Below are positions 17,046 to 24,987 of a DNA stretch of 40,724 nt, in pieces. Where the stretch lies: assembly GCA_943908405.1 (NCBI GenBank), contig CALTTE010000008.1, forward strand, positions 1 through 40,724, in the 5' to 3' direction. This stretch comes from an uncultured Moraxella sp. Lineage in GTDB: Bacteria > Pseudomonadota > Gammaproteobacteria > Pseudomonadales > Moraxellaceae. Positions within the stretch are counted from its first letter, which is position 1. Every line of letters starts with the position of its first letter. Below the pieces are notes generated by a model that worked only from the letters and a program-made list of their open reading frames with translations, was not told where the DNA came from and searched no databases. The translations under genes and the position numbers were made by a program.

Positions 17046-17065
17046 CCTTGCTTTAAAATAACCTT
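17037..17065. repeat. 16-bp-period duplication across the doxX stop
   Basis: TTAAAATAACCTT occurs at 17037-17049, containing the doxX stop codon, and again at 17053-17065. The copies are 16 bases apart. Confidence 0.75.
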
Positions 17066-17147
17066 ACTAAAGCTTATCACACCAACACGCACTGGGCAAT
17101 CGCTTGGGGCGTGTTACAAAAAAACACAATTTAGACAGTTTTTACTG

Positions 17148-17175
17148 TTTACCCCCCCCCGCAAATTGCTACAAT
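17148..17175 (+). promoter_or_regulatory. Promoter with poly-C tract in spacer (putative phase-variable)
   Basis: -35-like TTTACC (17148-17153) runs into nine C (17152-17160), then GCAAATTGC, then -10 TACAAT (17170-17175); the spacer is 16 bases. Gain or loss of C would change the spacing. Just upstream is a 14-bp palindrome, ACAGT-TTTT-ACTGT (17135-17148), and just downstream a 6-bp stem GGCTAA/TTAGCC (17177-17192). The start codon of the exported protein gene is at 17205. The same layout recurs at 31559. Confidence 0.7.
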
Positions 17176-17204
17176 AGGCTAACTTTTTAGCCTTTGGTAG
17201 CCCA

Positions 17205-17858
17205 ATGACTCACTTTCCAAAAACCCTAACCTTTCCAAAAACCCTAACTGCCCTAGCTTTTATCATTGCCACAAGCCCTGCACTGGCAGCCGACTGGACG
17301 CCCTACCTACAGGGTATGCAAGAAAATTGTAATTATGGCAATACAATCGCCAATATCTTAACCAAAAAATCCGCCGTCCCCAACGCCCTAAAAACAGATG
17401 TGGTTAAGCAAAGTTACGCTAACATTGACGAGTTTACCAATAAAGGGATGCTACAGCTTAAAAATGCCTCCGCTTTTGGTTATCCCATCAGCAAAATCAC
17501 GCTTGATGAGGAGTATGATGGTCGTTACTTAACCGTTTATTTTAAAGACAAAAATTTTATGAAATTATTACCCAATTTTTATGTTAAATTAGGCAATACA
17601 AAAATACCTGCAGGCAAAAAAGTTGCTTATGTCAAAGCCACACACCTTGACACCCAAAAAACAAAAATAACCAAAATCGACTATAAAAATATTGATAAAA
17701 TTCAACCTATGGACGCCAATGGCAACCGAAATGTACTCTATGTATCAACCCCCGATGGCTGGTATGTTAATGATTTTGAAGATGCTATTGATGGTGAATT
17801 ATCCTTTAATTCCAAAACCAAAACCATCACTTGCAATACCCTAAATCCTTATCTTTAA
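17205..17858 (+). CDS. Exported protein of unknown function, putatively phase-variable
   Basis: 217 residues. Signal peptide with a duplicated n-region (FPKTLT twice, from an 18-bp tandem repeat at 17213-17248), hydrophobic core ALAFIIATSPALA and likely cleavage before ADWTPY. The mature protein is about 190 residues with only two Cys (in QENCNYGN and near the end in TITCNTL), likely a disulfide pinning both ends. The C-terminal half is rich in Lys and beta strands. No family recognised. It is monocistronic, with a poly-C promoter upstream and a terminator at 17890. A periplasmic or surface location and on/off expression are inferences. Confidence 0.8.
   Translation: MTHFPKTLTFPKTLTALAFIIATSPALAADWTPYLQGMQENCNYGNTIANILTKKSAVPNALKTDVVKQSYANIDEFTNKGMLQLKNASAFGYPISKITLDEEYDGRYLTVYFKDKNFMKLLPNFYVKLGNTKIPAGKKVAYVKATHLDTQKTKITKIDYKNIDKIQPMDANGNRNVLYVSTPDGWYVNDFEDAIDGELSFNSKTKTITCNTLNPYL
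17213..17248. repeat. 18-bp tandem duplication in signal peptide
   Basis: Two exact copies of CTTTCCAAAAACCCTAAC (17213-17230, 17231-17248), in frame, duplicating FPKTLT in the n-region of the exported protein. Confidence 0.9.
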
Positions 17859-17889
17859 TTGCAACCAAACCCATTGCCCATCTTGATAC

Positions 17890-17925
17890 GACCGCTCCAA
17901 GTTGATAGTGGGGCGGTCAATTTTT
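17890..17925 (+). terminator. Rho-independent terminator
   Basis: Stem GACCGCTCC (17890-17898) with GGGGCGGTC (17910-17918), one G-T wobble, followed by AATTTTTAA. Ends the transcript of the exported protein gene. Confidence 0.75.
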
Positions 17926-18058
17926 AAGGCTTGACGGGCATTGGTATTGCTTTAGTACTTAACCAAAGCATTTTTTGCCAAGCCATTAAACACCCTTTAA
18001 GCGATAAGCCACCGCCATCGTTCTATTAACATTCGTTATAAACAAAAATAAGTATCAT

Positions 18059-18101
18059 TTGCATAAATAACTCATCTATGCTAGCATATCTATGCTAATA
18101 T
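18059..18101 (+). promoter_or_regulatory. Promoter with duplicated -10 region upstream of lipoprotein gene
   Basis: -35 TTGCAT (18059-18064), 17-base spacer, -10 TAGCAT (18082-18087) preceded by TGC. A 14-bp tandem duplication (ATCTATGCTAGCAT at 18074, ATCTATGCTAATAT at 18088) copies the -10 region, creating a second candidate -10, TAATAT (18096-18101), 31 bases from the same -35. Confidence 0.55.
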
Positions 18102-18127
18102 CAAGAACTGACCCAAAGGAGTTTATC

Positions 18128-18931
18128 ATGAATTTAACAACTATCAGCAATCCACCCATCAAAAGCCCTGTTTTAAAAAGCACTGTTTTAGCCATCGCTG
18201 TGATGAGCTTAACCGCTTGCACAACCGGCAATCACTTAAACGGCCATAATAATACGAACAACATAAACACAAACAACATACCACCAAAAACCATACCCGC
18301 TGCAACAGGTCAATACGATTTGGTTGATGAGCATATCAAACGCCATAACCCTCAAATTAGCGTCAATGGACAATCATTGGCTGATGGCAAGCTCAATTTA
18401 GCAACCATAAGTACAGGGCTACACACCCAACACGTTGCCTATAGCAAACTTGGCAATACAATCAATACAATCGCCAACAGAACACTGCGTATCTACAAAC
18501 AACCAAATTCCGTGGTCATTAACGACAGAACACCACACCCACACGGTATCAAAGCCTTTGATGCGGTTTCTGGCGTGGGCACAACCAAGCTACCCACAAG
18601 CGATATTTACAACTACACAGGCAAAGCCTTTGATGACAAAAGCGAAGGGCAATTTCATTACGCCATTGATTTTAGTCAAAAAACAGGTCAAGGGAATTTT
18701 GTCTTAAACGATACAAAAACCGTTTTGAATCAAGCAAACATCATCAAACAAACATTTGATAACCAATATACCGATGATTTTAGTGGCTTTGGTATCCAAG
18801 GGGACGTTGCTGGTGGTGGTAGCTACAGGCTTGGCATTTTTGGTACGACAGCTGATGAAGTTGCTGGCATAGCAACCTTAAGCGACAAAACCGTTGGGTT
18901 TGGTGGCTCATTGGATTTGGTGGAAAAATAA
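18128..18931 (+). CDS. TbpB-like surface lipoprotein
   Basis: 267 residues from the ATG at 18128, which has AAGGAG seven bases upstream; a longer open frame from 18092 lacks such a site. Lipobox LTAC with acylated C31 after an unusually long n-region. An Asn-rich linker (about 32-55, with a 15-bp duplication) is followed by a handle-like domain, then a C-terminal eight-strand barrel of the TbpB/factor-H-binding type: FHYAIDFSQKTGQGNF, then GIQGDVAGGGSYRLGIFGTT, then ADEVAGIATL. The matched protein at 35145 has the same length and the shared block LRIY[KR]QPNSVV. Relatives are exported to the surface by Slam translocators and bind host ligands, but no ligand can be assigned and no slam gene is in the window. 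Confidence 0.85.
   Translation: MNLTTISNPPIKSPVLKSTVLAIAVMSLTACTTGNHLNGHNNTNNINTNNIPPKTIPAATGQYDLVDEHIKRHNPQISVNGQSLADGKLNLATISTGLHTQHVAYSKLGNTINTIANRTLRIYKQPNSVVINDRTPHPHGIKAFDAVSGVGTTKLPTSDIYNYTGKAFDDKSEGQFHYAIDFSQKTGQGNFVLNDTKTVLNQANIIKQTFDNQYTDDFSGFGIQGDVAGGGSYRLGIFGTTADEVAGIATLSDKTVGFGGSLDLVEK
18251..18280. repeat. 15-bp tandem duplication in lipoprotein linker
   Basis: AATACGAACAACATA (18251) and AACACAAACAACATA (18266), in frame, giving an Asn/Thr-rich repeat just after the lipidated Cys. Confidence 0.8.
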
Positions 18932-18996
18932 TCCATCACTAAAAAAACACCATAGCGATTTGAATTAACCATTCACAAAAACATTAACCTATTAGC

Positions 18997-19026
18997 AAAA
19001 AGCGTGCTTAAAAGGCACGCTTTTTT
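18997..19026 (+). terminator. Rho-independent terminator of TbpB-like lipoprotein gene
   Basis: AAAAAGCGTGC (18997-19007), 7-base loop, GCACGCTTTTTT (19015-19026): a strong stem with a T run, 66 bases after the stop. Confidence 0.9.
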
Positions 19027-19333
19027 ATATGCTTATTTTGTCATTCATCAATCCAAAAGCCAAAAAAACAACTTCTAATTATTCTTAACAAGCACCCCAT
19101 CACAACCAATATTGCATTTGGTACAACCAAACCGCAAAAGCTTAAATTATTAAAACCTAAACCCAAACTTTAAGTCAAAATTTAAGCCAAAAACAAGCCC
19201 CAAAACTTAATTAAATTAAGAATTGAGGGTTCAAATTAAAAGTTGGGGGTTCAAATTAAGAATTAGGGGCGATTTAAGACATTCACGCCACAGCTACAAT
19301 CATCGCCATTGAATTAGCCATTAAGACTATAAA
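19027..19333. other. Non-coding region with 20-bp tandem repeats downstream of adk
   Basis: No gene seen. It contains a 20-bp tandem repeat: AAGAATTGAGGGTTCAAATT at 19218 and AAAAGTTGGGGGTTCAAATT at 19238, with a partial third copy at 19258. Several further TTTAAG/CTTAAA-rich degenerate repeats lie before it. Confidence 0.7.
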
Positions 19334-19990
19334 TTAAGACTGCAATACCGCAAAAATTTCATCTTTGAGCGTCTCAATTGCTTGCGTGCCATCAAAATAA
19401 TGATAACTTGGGGCATTGTCTCCGGCATTGGCACGCTGTTTGTAATAGTCCACCAATTCGGCGGTTTGATTGTGATAAACCTTTAGGCGTTCTCTTACCA
19501 CCGACTCTTCATCGTCTTTACGCTGCACCAACGGCTCGCCAGTATCGTCATCAATATCAGCCACTTTGGGAGGATTGTACGTGATGTGATAACTGCGACC
19601 CGATGGCAAATGCACACGCCTGCCCGACATACGCCCTACAATTTCATCATCAGGCACACCAATTTCAATCACATAATCAATCAAAATACCCGCTTTGGCA
19701 AGGGCATCGGCTTGGGCGGTGGTACGGGGAAAGCCATCAAAAATACAACCTTTGGCACAATCAGGCTCAGCCAAACGCTCCTTGACCAGTCCAATCACCA
19801 ACTCATCAGAAACAAGCTCGCCACGCTCCATCACGCTCTGGGCTTTTAGTCCAAGCGGTGTGCCTGCCTTGATAGCCGCTCTTAGCATATCGCCTGTTGA
19901 AATTTGGGCAACATCAAAGGCTTTGGCAATCAATTTGGCTTGTGTGCCTTTGCCTGCCCCTGGTGGCCCAAGTAAAATAATCCGCAACAT
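19334..19990 (-). CDS. adk: Adenylate kinase
   Basis: Interconverts AMP + ATP and 2 ADP. 218 residues, the long-lid type. P-loop GPPGAGKGTQAK at the N-terminus; AMP-binding region STGDMLRAA and GFPRTTAQADAL; lid from GRRVHLPSGRSYH to about residue 165. The lid has no zinc-type Cys, as in other gammaproteobacteria. ATG at 19990 with GGAG upstream. Monocistronic, 159 bases from ccmI. Confidence 0.97.
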   Translation of the reverse strand: MLRIILLGPPGAGKGTQAKLIAKAFDVAQISTGDMLRAAIKAGTPLGLKAQSVMERGELVSDELVIGLVKERLAEPDCAKGCIFDGFPRTTAQADALAKAGILIDYVIEIGVPDDEIVGRMSGRRVHLPSGRSYHITYNPPKVADIDDDTGEPLVQRKDDEESVVRERLKVYHNQTAELVDYYKQRANAGDNAPSYHYFDGTQAIETLKDEIFAVLQS

Positions 19991-20149
19991 AAGTACTCCA
20001 TTTTAAGTTAATCAATTCAGTTCAAAATTTATTACCAATCAGCCCTTGTTGCAAGCAGATTTATCAAAATCATTTTAAAAAACAAAAACAACCACTATAA
20101 CCGACTTTGATGATTTATTCAACCCAAGCTCAAACTACCAACCAATCCG

Positions 20150-21421
20150 CTAAGGCACAATTTGGTTAATGGTAATATCCAGTGTATTTGCCGTTTTTGG
20201 CACAACAATGGGGGCTGCCATTAAATCGCCTTGTTGGCTGATGGCATTGCCTGTTTTGCTAAGCTTAGCGGTCAAAAACAGCGGTATATCTTGCTGTTTT
20301 GCCAATGACAAAGTACGCTTTGGCATCATTGCGTTACTGTCCGACAACATAAGCGTGGCTGTACCATTTTGAAGCTGGTTAGCAGGCAATCTTGCCACTG
20401 CATAAGGGGCATTGTCGCCAGTTGTGGTATCGCCTATAATCGCCACAAATAACACGTCATTGGATTCAACCAATCCCAACACGCCCGTATCAATCGCCAC
20501 ATTCACCGTAATGCTTTGTAAGGCTTTTTGGGCTTGCTCGTCAATGGTTGCAACCAGTTTGTCCAAACTTTGCAAGGCACTGCTATGATCGCCAGCTTTA
20601 CTCGTAATACTAGCACGCAAGCGATTGACCCACAAACGTGCTTCATCATAATGACCAGCCCTTGTCTCGCCCATTGCCATCAGCATCATCGCCCCTTCGT
20701 GATTGGGGTTATTTGCCAAGACATCAGCAATGGCAACACGACTTTGGTTATCAAGCTGTCCTTCATTGGCAAAAAAGCTCACTTGGGCATAAGTGCTGGC
20801 AATTTCATCGTTGTTGGGGTCAAGGCGATAGGCTCGTGATAAGGCTTGCAAAGCTTGCTCTTTGGCGTCCAAGCTCAAAAACAGCTCGGATAATCGCATC
20901 CAGCGGTTAGCATCATTAGCGTGGCGATAAACATTGGTTTGCATTGCCGAAATCAACGCCGTGCTATCACTAATCGCCCATTCAGGGGGGGTGTCAATTT
21001 TGGCGGTCATCAAATCATCTGCCACTTGGGCAACCTTATCTTGCCCTTGCCAAAACGTCATCACCGCTGTTCTGTCGCCACTGACCAAATAAGCCAGCCC
21101 CATCAATAAAGGTATCCAAATCAGCACAATCATACGGCTTTTGGTGGAGGTGCGTCCATAGCTTGCGGTTTGAGTTTGAGCAGCCAGCAGTTGGCGTTTT
21201 AGCTCAATGACTTGTGCGTCATACAGCTTGGGTGTAATTAGCCCTGACTGTTGGTCATTATCAAGCTCCGCCAAACGCTCATAAAACGTTGCTACATTCA
21301 ACGCCATCAAGCGATTATCCTGAATAGGTTTACTCTTTAGCCAAGGATATAACACCACCAACGCCAAACCAATACTAAGTGCCGCCGCCACACTAAAAAA
21401 CAAAATAACACTGGCACTCAT
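20150..21421 (-). CDS. ccmI: Cytochrome c biogenesis protein CcmI
   Basis: Apocytochrome c chaperone of the Ccm system I. 423 residues. Two N-terminal membrane helices (about 5-27 and 97-117) bracket a cytoplasmic loop with the family block NVATFYERLAELDNDQQSGLI. A periplasmic domain with TPR-type helices follows (NDANRWMRLSELFLSLDAKEQALQAL region, then LANNPNHEGAMMLMA). The C-terminal beta-rich domain corresponds to the CcmI extension. The start overlaps the ccmH stop (ATGA). A run of seven C in the coding strand (plus-strand G7 near 20986-20992) is a possible slippage site. Confidence 0.9.
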   Translation of the reverse strand: MSASVILFFSVAAALSIGLALVVLYPWLKSKPIQDNRLMALNVATFYERLAELDNDQQSGLITPKLYDAQVIELKRQLLAAQTQTASYGRTSTKSRMIVLIWIPLLMGLAYLVSGDRTAVMTFWQGQDKVAQVADDLMTAKIDTPPEWAISDSTALISAMQTNVYRHANDANRWMRLSELFLSLDAKEQALQALSRAYRLDPNNDEIASTYAQVSFFANEGQLDNQSRVAIADVLANNPNHEGAMMLMAMGETRAGHYDEARLWVNRLRASITSKAGDHSSALQSLDKLVATIDEQAQKALQSITVNVAIDTGVLGLVESNDVLFVAIIGDTTTGDNAPYAVARLPANQLQNGTATLMLSDSNAMMPKRTLSLAKQQDIPLFLTAKLSKTGNAISQQGDLMAAPIVVPKTANTLDITINQIVP

Positions 21422-21990
21422 TGTTGCTCCTTATGGGTCTTAGGCGTAGTGGGGGGCTGGTGGGCATTTAATAACGCTTGCAATCGCTTAGCTTCATCGT
21501 CGCTTAGCGGGGTAATATTGCTTGGGGCTGGGCTGGTTTTGCGACTGCGTGCCAACCACACCAGCACAATGCCCAACAACAACACTGGCGGAAAAAACCA
21601 CAAAATCCACGTTGATGGGCGAACAGGTGGTTTATAGCTAATAAAATCACCATAACGCTCAAACATAAAGGCACGAATCTCGCCATCAGTGCGACCATCT
21701 CGTATCATCTCATAGGTTTTTTGTTTTAAGTCTTGAGCGATGGGGGCATCTGACCCTGCCAAATTTTGATTTTGACAAGTAGGGCAACGAAAATCATTAA
21801 TTAAGGCTTGATAACGACTCTCTTGTTCGTCATTGGCAAACTCACGCACCACCACATCAGCATAAGCGGCAGTTAGCCCAACACCCTTAATAGGCCCATC
21901 AAAACCCATATTTAAGCCCACCAAAACCACCCACAAAAGCAAAACCCAAGCTTGCCTTGTCATCACGGGTTTTATGATTGTTTTGGTCAT
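21418..21990 (-). CDS. ccmH: Cytochrome c biogenesis protein CcmH
   Basis: Periplasmic membrane-anchored thiol reductant that works with CcmG on the CxxCH motif of apocytochrome c. 190 residues. Signal/anchor helix at about 14-30, then the FRCPTCQNQNLAGSDAPIA motif with redox C69 and C72, a three-helix bundle, and a second membrane helix (STWILWFFPPVLLLGIVLVW). Shares 4-base ATGA overlaps with ccmG before it and ccmI after it. Confidence 0.95.
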   Translation of the reverse strand: MTKTIIKPVMTRQAWVLLLWVVLVGLNMGFDGPIKGVGLTAAYADVVVREFANDEQESRYQALINDFRCPTCQNQNLAGSDAPIAQDLKQKTYEMIRDGRTDGEIRAFMFERYGDFISYKPPVRPSTWILWFFPPVLLLGIVLVWLARSRKTSPAPSNITPLSDDEAKRLQALLNAHQPPTTPKTHKEQQ

Positions 21991-22568
21991 ACGCTTCCTT
22001 GGCAGGCTGTATTTTTATCGGCTTCGCTTAAGCTTGCGTTATTTAGGGCGGTCAAGCAAGGAGCGACCTCATTTTGCCAATTATCCTGAAACAACTCGCC
22101 AACAATATGTAATCGCACTTGACCTGTGCTATCCACCACAAAGCTTTCAGGCGCTCCCATCAGCCCCAAATCCAACGCCAAATCACCCTTGCTGTCTTGT
22201 AGTGAATACAAAAATGGATTGCCGTTCTGGTTAAGATAAGTCAACGCATCGCCTAATTCGTCCTTATAATTCACCCCCACCATCGGCACACCTTGGGCGG
22301 ACAGTTGCATCAAAAAAGGGTGTTCCACTCGGCACGTTGGACACCACGACCCCCAAACATTCAAAATAAAAGGGTGATTAGGCAAATCATCATTACTAAA
22401 AACACGACCGCCATCGCCCAACAATGGCAAGGAAAAGCTTGGCATATCACGCCCTGTGGCGGTGTTGGCGACAATGTCGGTAGGCTTGCCAAGTCGCAAT
22501 GCCAGCATCACCATCAACAACCCAAACAACACAATAGGGACAAGAAATAGCCCTTGTTTTTTTGTCAT
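21987..22568 (-). CDS. ccmG: Thiol:disulfide interchange protein CcmG/DsbE
   Basis: Membrane-anchored periplasmic thioredoxin that keeps apocytochrome c or CcmH reduced. 193 residues: N-terminal anchor helix (about 6-25), then a thioredoxin fold with C76 and C79 in NVWGSWCPTCRVEHP and the cis-Pro region GAPESFVVD. Overlaps ccmF upstream by ATGA. Confidence 0.95.
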   Translation of the reverse strand: MTKKQGLFLVPIVLFGLLMVMLALRLGKPTDIVANTATGRDMPSFSLPLLGDGGRVFSNDDLPNHPFILNVWGSWCPTCRVEHPFLMQLSAQGVPMVGVNYKDELGDALTYLNQNGNPFLYSLQDSKGDLALDLGLMGAPESFVVDSTGQVRLHIVGELFQDNWQNEVAPCLTALNNASLSEADKNTACQGSV

Positions 22569-24523
22569 TTTTGCCTCCTTAATGAATGCTTGGCGATACG
22601 ATAGCGTTTATCACTCATTGCCAACAACGCCCCCAACGCCATCACCAACGCCCCAAGCCAAATAAAGCGTACCATCGGCTTGATATAAATTCGCACCGCC
22701 CACGTTTTGTCATCAATAGGGTCGCCGAGTGCCACATAAATATCTTGCCACAAACTTGCCTTTAGACCAACCTCAGTCATTGGCATCATTGTAACCACAT
22801 AATTACGTTTTTGCGGATACAATGTACCGATAATCGCCTCATCTTTTTTTATCGCAATGGTGGCTTGGGTAGCGTCATAATTCGCCCCTTTAATGTCATC
22901 AAAAGCCGTCAAATCAAAATGATAGCCTTGCACCAACACACTGTCATTTGCAGTCATTGCCACGTCTTTTTCAATACTTAAATGGCTCACTACCGCGACC
23001 CCCAGCACCACCAAAACAATACCAATATGAGCAATTTGCATACCCCAATAACTGCGAGCCAGCGATAACACCCCCTTGCCGTGGCGTGTTTTGTCTTTCA
23101 CATCAAGCCCAATCAAACCAAGCACCCACACACAAAGCCCTGCACTTAGCCAAATCGCCCACGCTACCTTTGTCCCTTGAGTCAGCGTGGTAACCACGTA
23201 CATCAATACCGCCCCAGCAACGATTGCCGTAACCGCCAAAGCCCCCAAGCGTTTTAATAAGGGGCGAGTGTCTTTTTTATAACGCATTGTCGCCCCGACA
23301 CCCAATGCCGCCAGTAAAAGCCACGTCAATGGCACAAACAACGCATTAAAATACGGTGCACCCACCGAAACCTGGCCCCAATGAAACGCATCGGCAATAA
23401 TAGGATATAAAGTACCAAGCAACACAACCAGCGTAGCAATGAGCAATAAGACGTTGTTTAATACCAAAAAACTCTCACGAGATATCAAAGCATAATGACT
23501 CTCCACCGTCAATCGCCACCCACGAAAGGCAAACAACAAAAGACCTGACCCCACCACAATGCCCAAAATCATCAGCACCGCCGTGCCACGCGTTGGGTCA
23601 GCAGCAAACGAGTGTACCGATGTTATGACCCCAGAACGCACCAAAAACGTACCAAGCAAACTCAAAGCAAACGACATAATCGCCAGCATAATTGTCCACG
23701 CTTTAAATACGCCACGTTGTTCAGTAACTGCCAAGGAATGCAATAAAGCGGTACTGGCAAGCCACGGCATCAAAGAGGCGTTTTCTACAGGGTCCCAAAA
23801 CCACCAACCGCCCCAACCAAGTTCATAATACGCCCACCAAGACCCAATGGCAATGCCTACCGTCAAGCACGCCCACGCCATCTGAGTCCAAGGACGAGAC
23901 CATCTGGTCCACACCGCATCTAACCTGCCTGCCCACAATGCCGCCAAACAAAAAGCAAATGGAATTGCCATACCCACATAACCCATATACAGCATTGGGG
24001 GGTGAAAAATAAGACCAGGGTCTTGTAGCAATGGATTTAAATCCGCCCCATCAACTGGCAAGACAGGCAAAGTTCGCAAAAATGGCGACGAGGTAAAAAT
24101 CAGCATTGCCAACATCATCACCTGCACCATCGCCAAAATAACCAACACCCGTACCTGCATATCCAGCGGCAAGTCACGGCTAAAAATCGCCACCAACGCC
24201 CCCCACCCTGCCAAAATCGTCAGCCACAACAAAAGCGACCCTTCGTGCCCACCCCACGTTGCTGACAGTTTATAATACCACGGCAACAAACTGTTGGAAT
24301 GCTCTGCCACATAAGCCAAGCTAAAATCGTTATAATAAAACCCTGACATCAAGGCAAAAAATGAACCCAGCATCGCCAAAAAGCCAGCCACCGCAAGGCT
24401 TGGGGCAAGTCGTTGCCACTGGGCTTGATGGTTTATCAATCCAAGTGTCGGCAATACCGCTTGTAAAACAGCCAATACCAATGCTGCCAACAATAAAAAA
24501 TAGCCAAGTTCTGTGATGAGCAT
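22565..24523 (-). CDS. ccmF: Cytochrome c heme lyase subunit CcmF
   Basis: Inner-membrane heme lyase component that attaches heme to apocytochrome c; needed for the cytochrome c1 encoded at 34262. 652 residues and about 15 membrane helices. The WWD-domain is visible in GWGGWWFWDPVENASLMPWL. Other family blocks are KLSATWGGHEGSLLLW and DPGLIFHPPMLYMGYVG, with heme-ligand His residues. I use the ATG at 24523; a TTG two codons earlier is also open. First gene of ccmFGHI. ccmABCDE are not upstream; the neighbour is a DUF445 gene. Confidence 0.95.
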   Translation of the reverse strand: MLITELGYFLLLAALVLAVLQAVLPTLGLINHQAQWQRLAPSLAVAGFLAMLGSFFALMSGFYYNDFSLAYVAEHSNSLLPWYYKLSATWGGHEGSLLLWLTILAGWGALVAIFSRDLPLDMQVRVLVILAMVQVMMLAMLIFTSSPFLRTLPVLPVDGADLNPLLQDPGLIFHPPMLYMGYVGMAIPFAFCLAALWAGRLDAVWTRWSRPWTQMAWACLTVGIAIGSWWAYYELGWGGWWFWDPVENASLMPWLASTALLHSLAVTEQRGVFKAWTIMLAIMSFALSLLGTFLVRSGVITSVHSFAADPTRGTAVLMILGIVVGSGLLLFAFRGWRLTVESHYALISRESFLVLNNVLLLIATLVVLLGTLYPIIADAFHWGQVSVGAPYFNALFVPLTWLLLAALGVGATMRYKKDTRPLLKRLGALAVTAIVAGAVLMYVVTTLTQGTKVAWAIWLSAGLCVWVLGLIGLDVKDKTRHGKGVLSLARSYWGMQIAHIGIVLVVLGVAVVSHLSIEKDVAMTANDSVLVQGYHFDLTAFDDIKGANYDATQATIAIKKDEAIIGTLYPQKRNYVVTMMPMTEVGLKASLWQDIYVALGDPIDDKTWAVRIYIKPMVRFIWLGALVMALGALLAMSDKRYRIAKHSLRRQK

Positions 24524-24987
24524 AAACAATCTCTAACAAAATGGATTGGATTTAATAAAATAATCGCTCATTGGTTTAAAAAACCCAATAATGATTTTGA
24601 TGGTTTCTTATGGCAAACTGGTGGACATTTAATGGATTAACTTTTAGTATTTGGTTTTGTTGCCTTTAAGTCAGTAGTACATTAGCAACAAGTCATATAC
24701 CAGCTGTAGGTACTTTTACTTTTTTAGTGTTATATGTTTAGTGTTATATGGTGTTGATTTTAAATATTGGTGCTATTTTTTATTGGATTAACGAACAAGC
24801 AACCACAAAACAACATCCAAACCTTGCGGCAATCTTGTAATGATAAAAATCAACCACAAAAAATTAACCCAAGCCTACCCAAAAATTCAAACAAACCATT
24901 GTAACAAAAACCATTATGTCAACTTGATAAAAATTTTAAACATAACTGGTTGATACAATCAATTTGACTAATTAAAACAGCAAAAAA
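24524..24987. other. Non-coding region between DUF445 gene and ccmF
   Basis: No gene supported. Contains an exact 14-bp tandem duplication TTTAGTGTTATATG (24723-24736, 24737-24750). No clear ccmF promoter or terminator could be fixed. Confidence 0.6.

Noticed and set aside
18040..18066. Possible Fur box upstream of the TbpB-like lipoprotein (AAATAAGTATCATTTGC)
   Set aside because: Needs a two-base gap to align with the Fur consensus; too weak to claim iron control.
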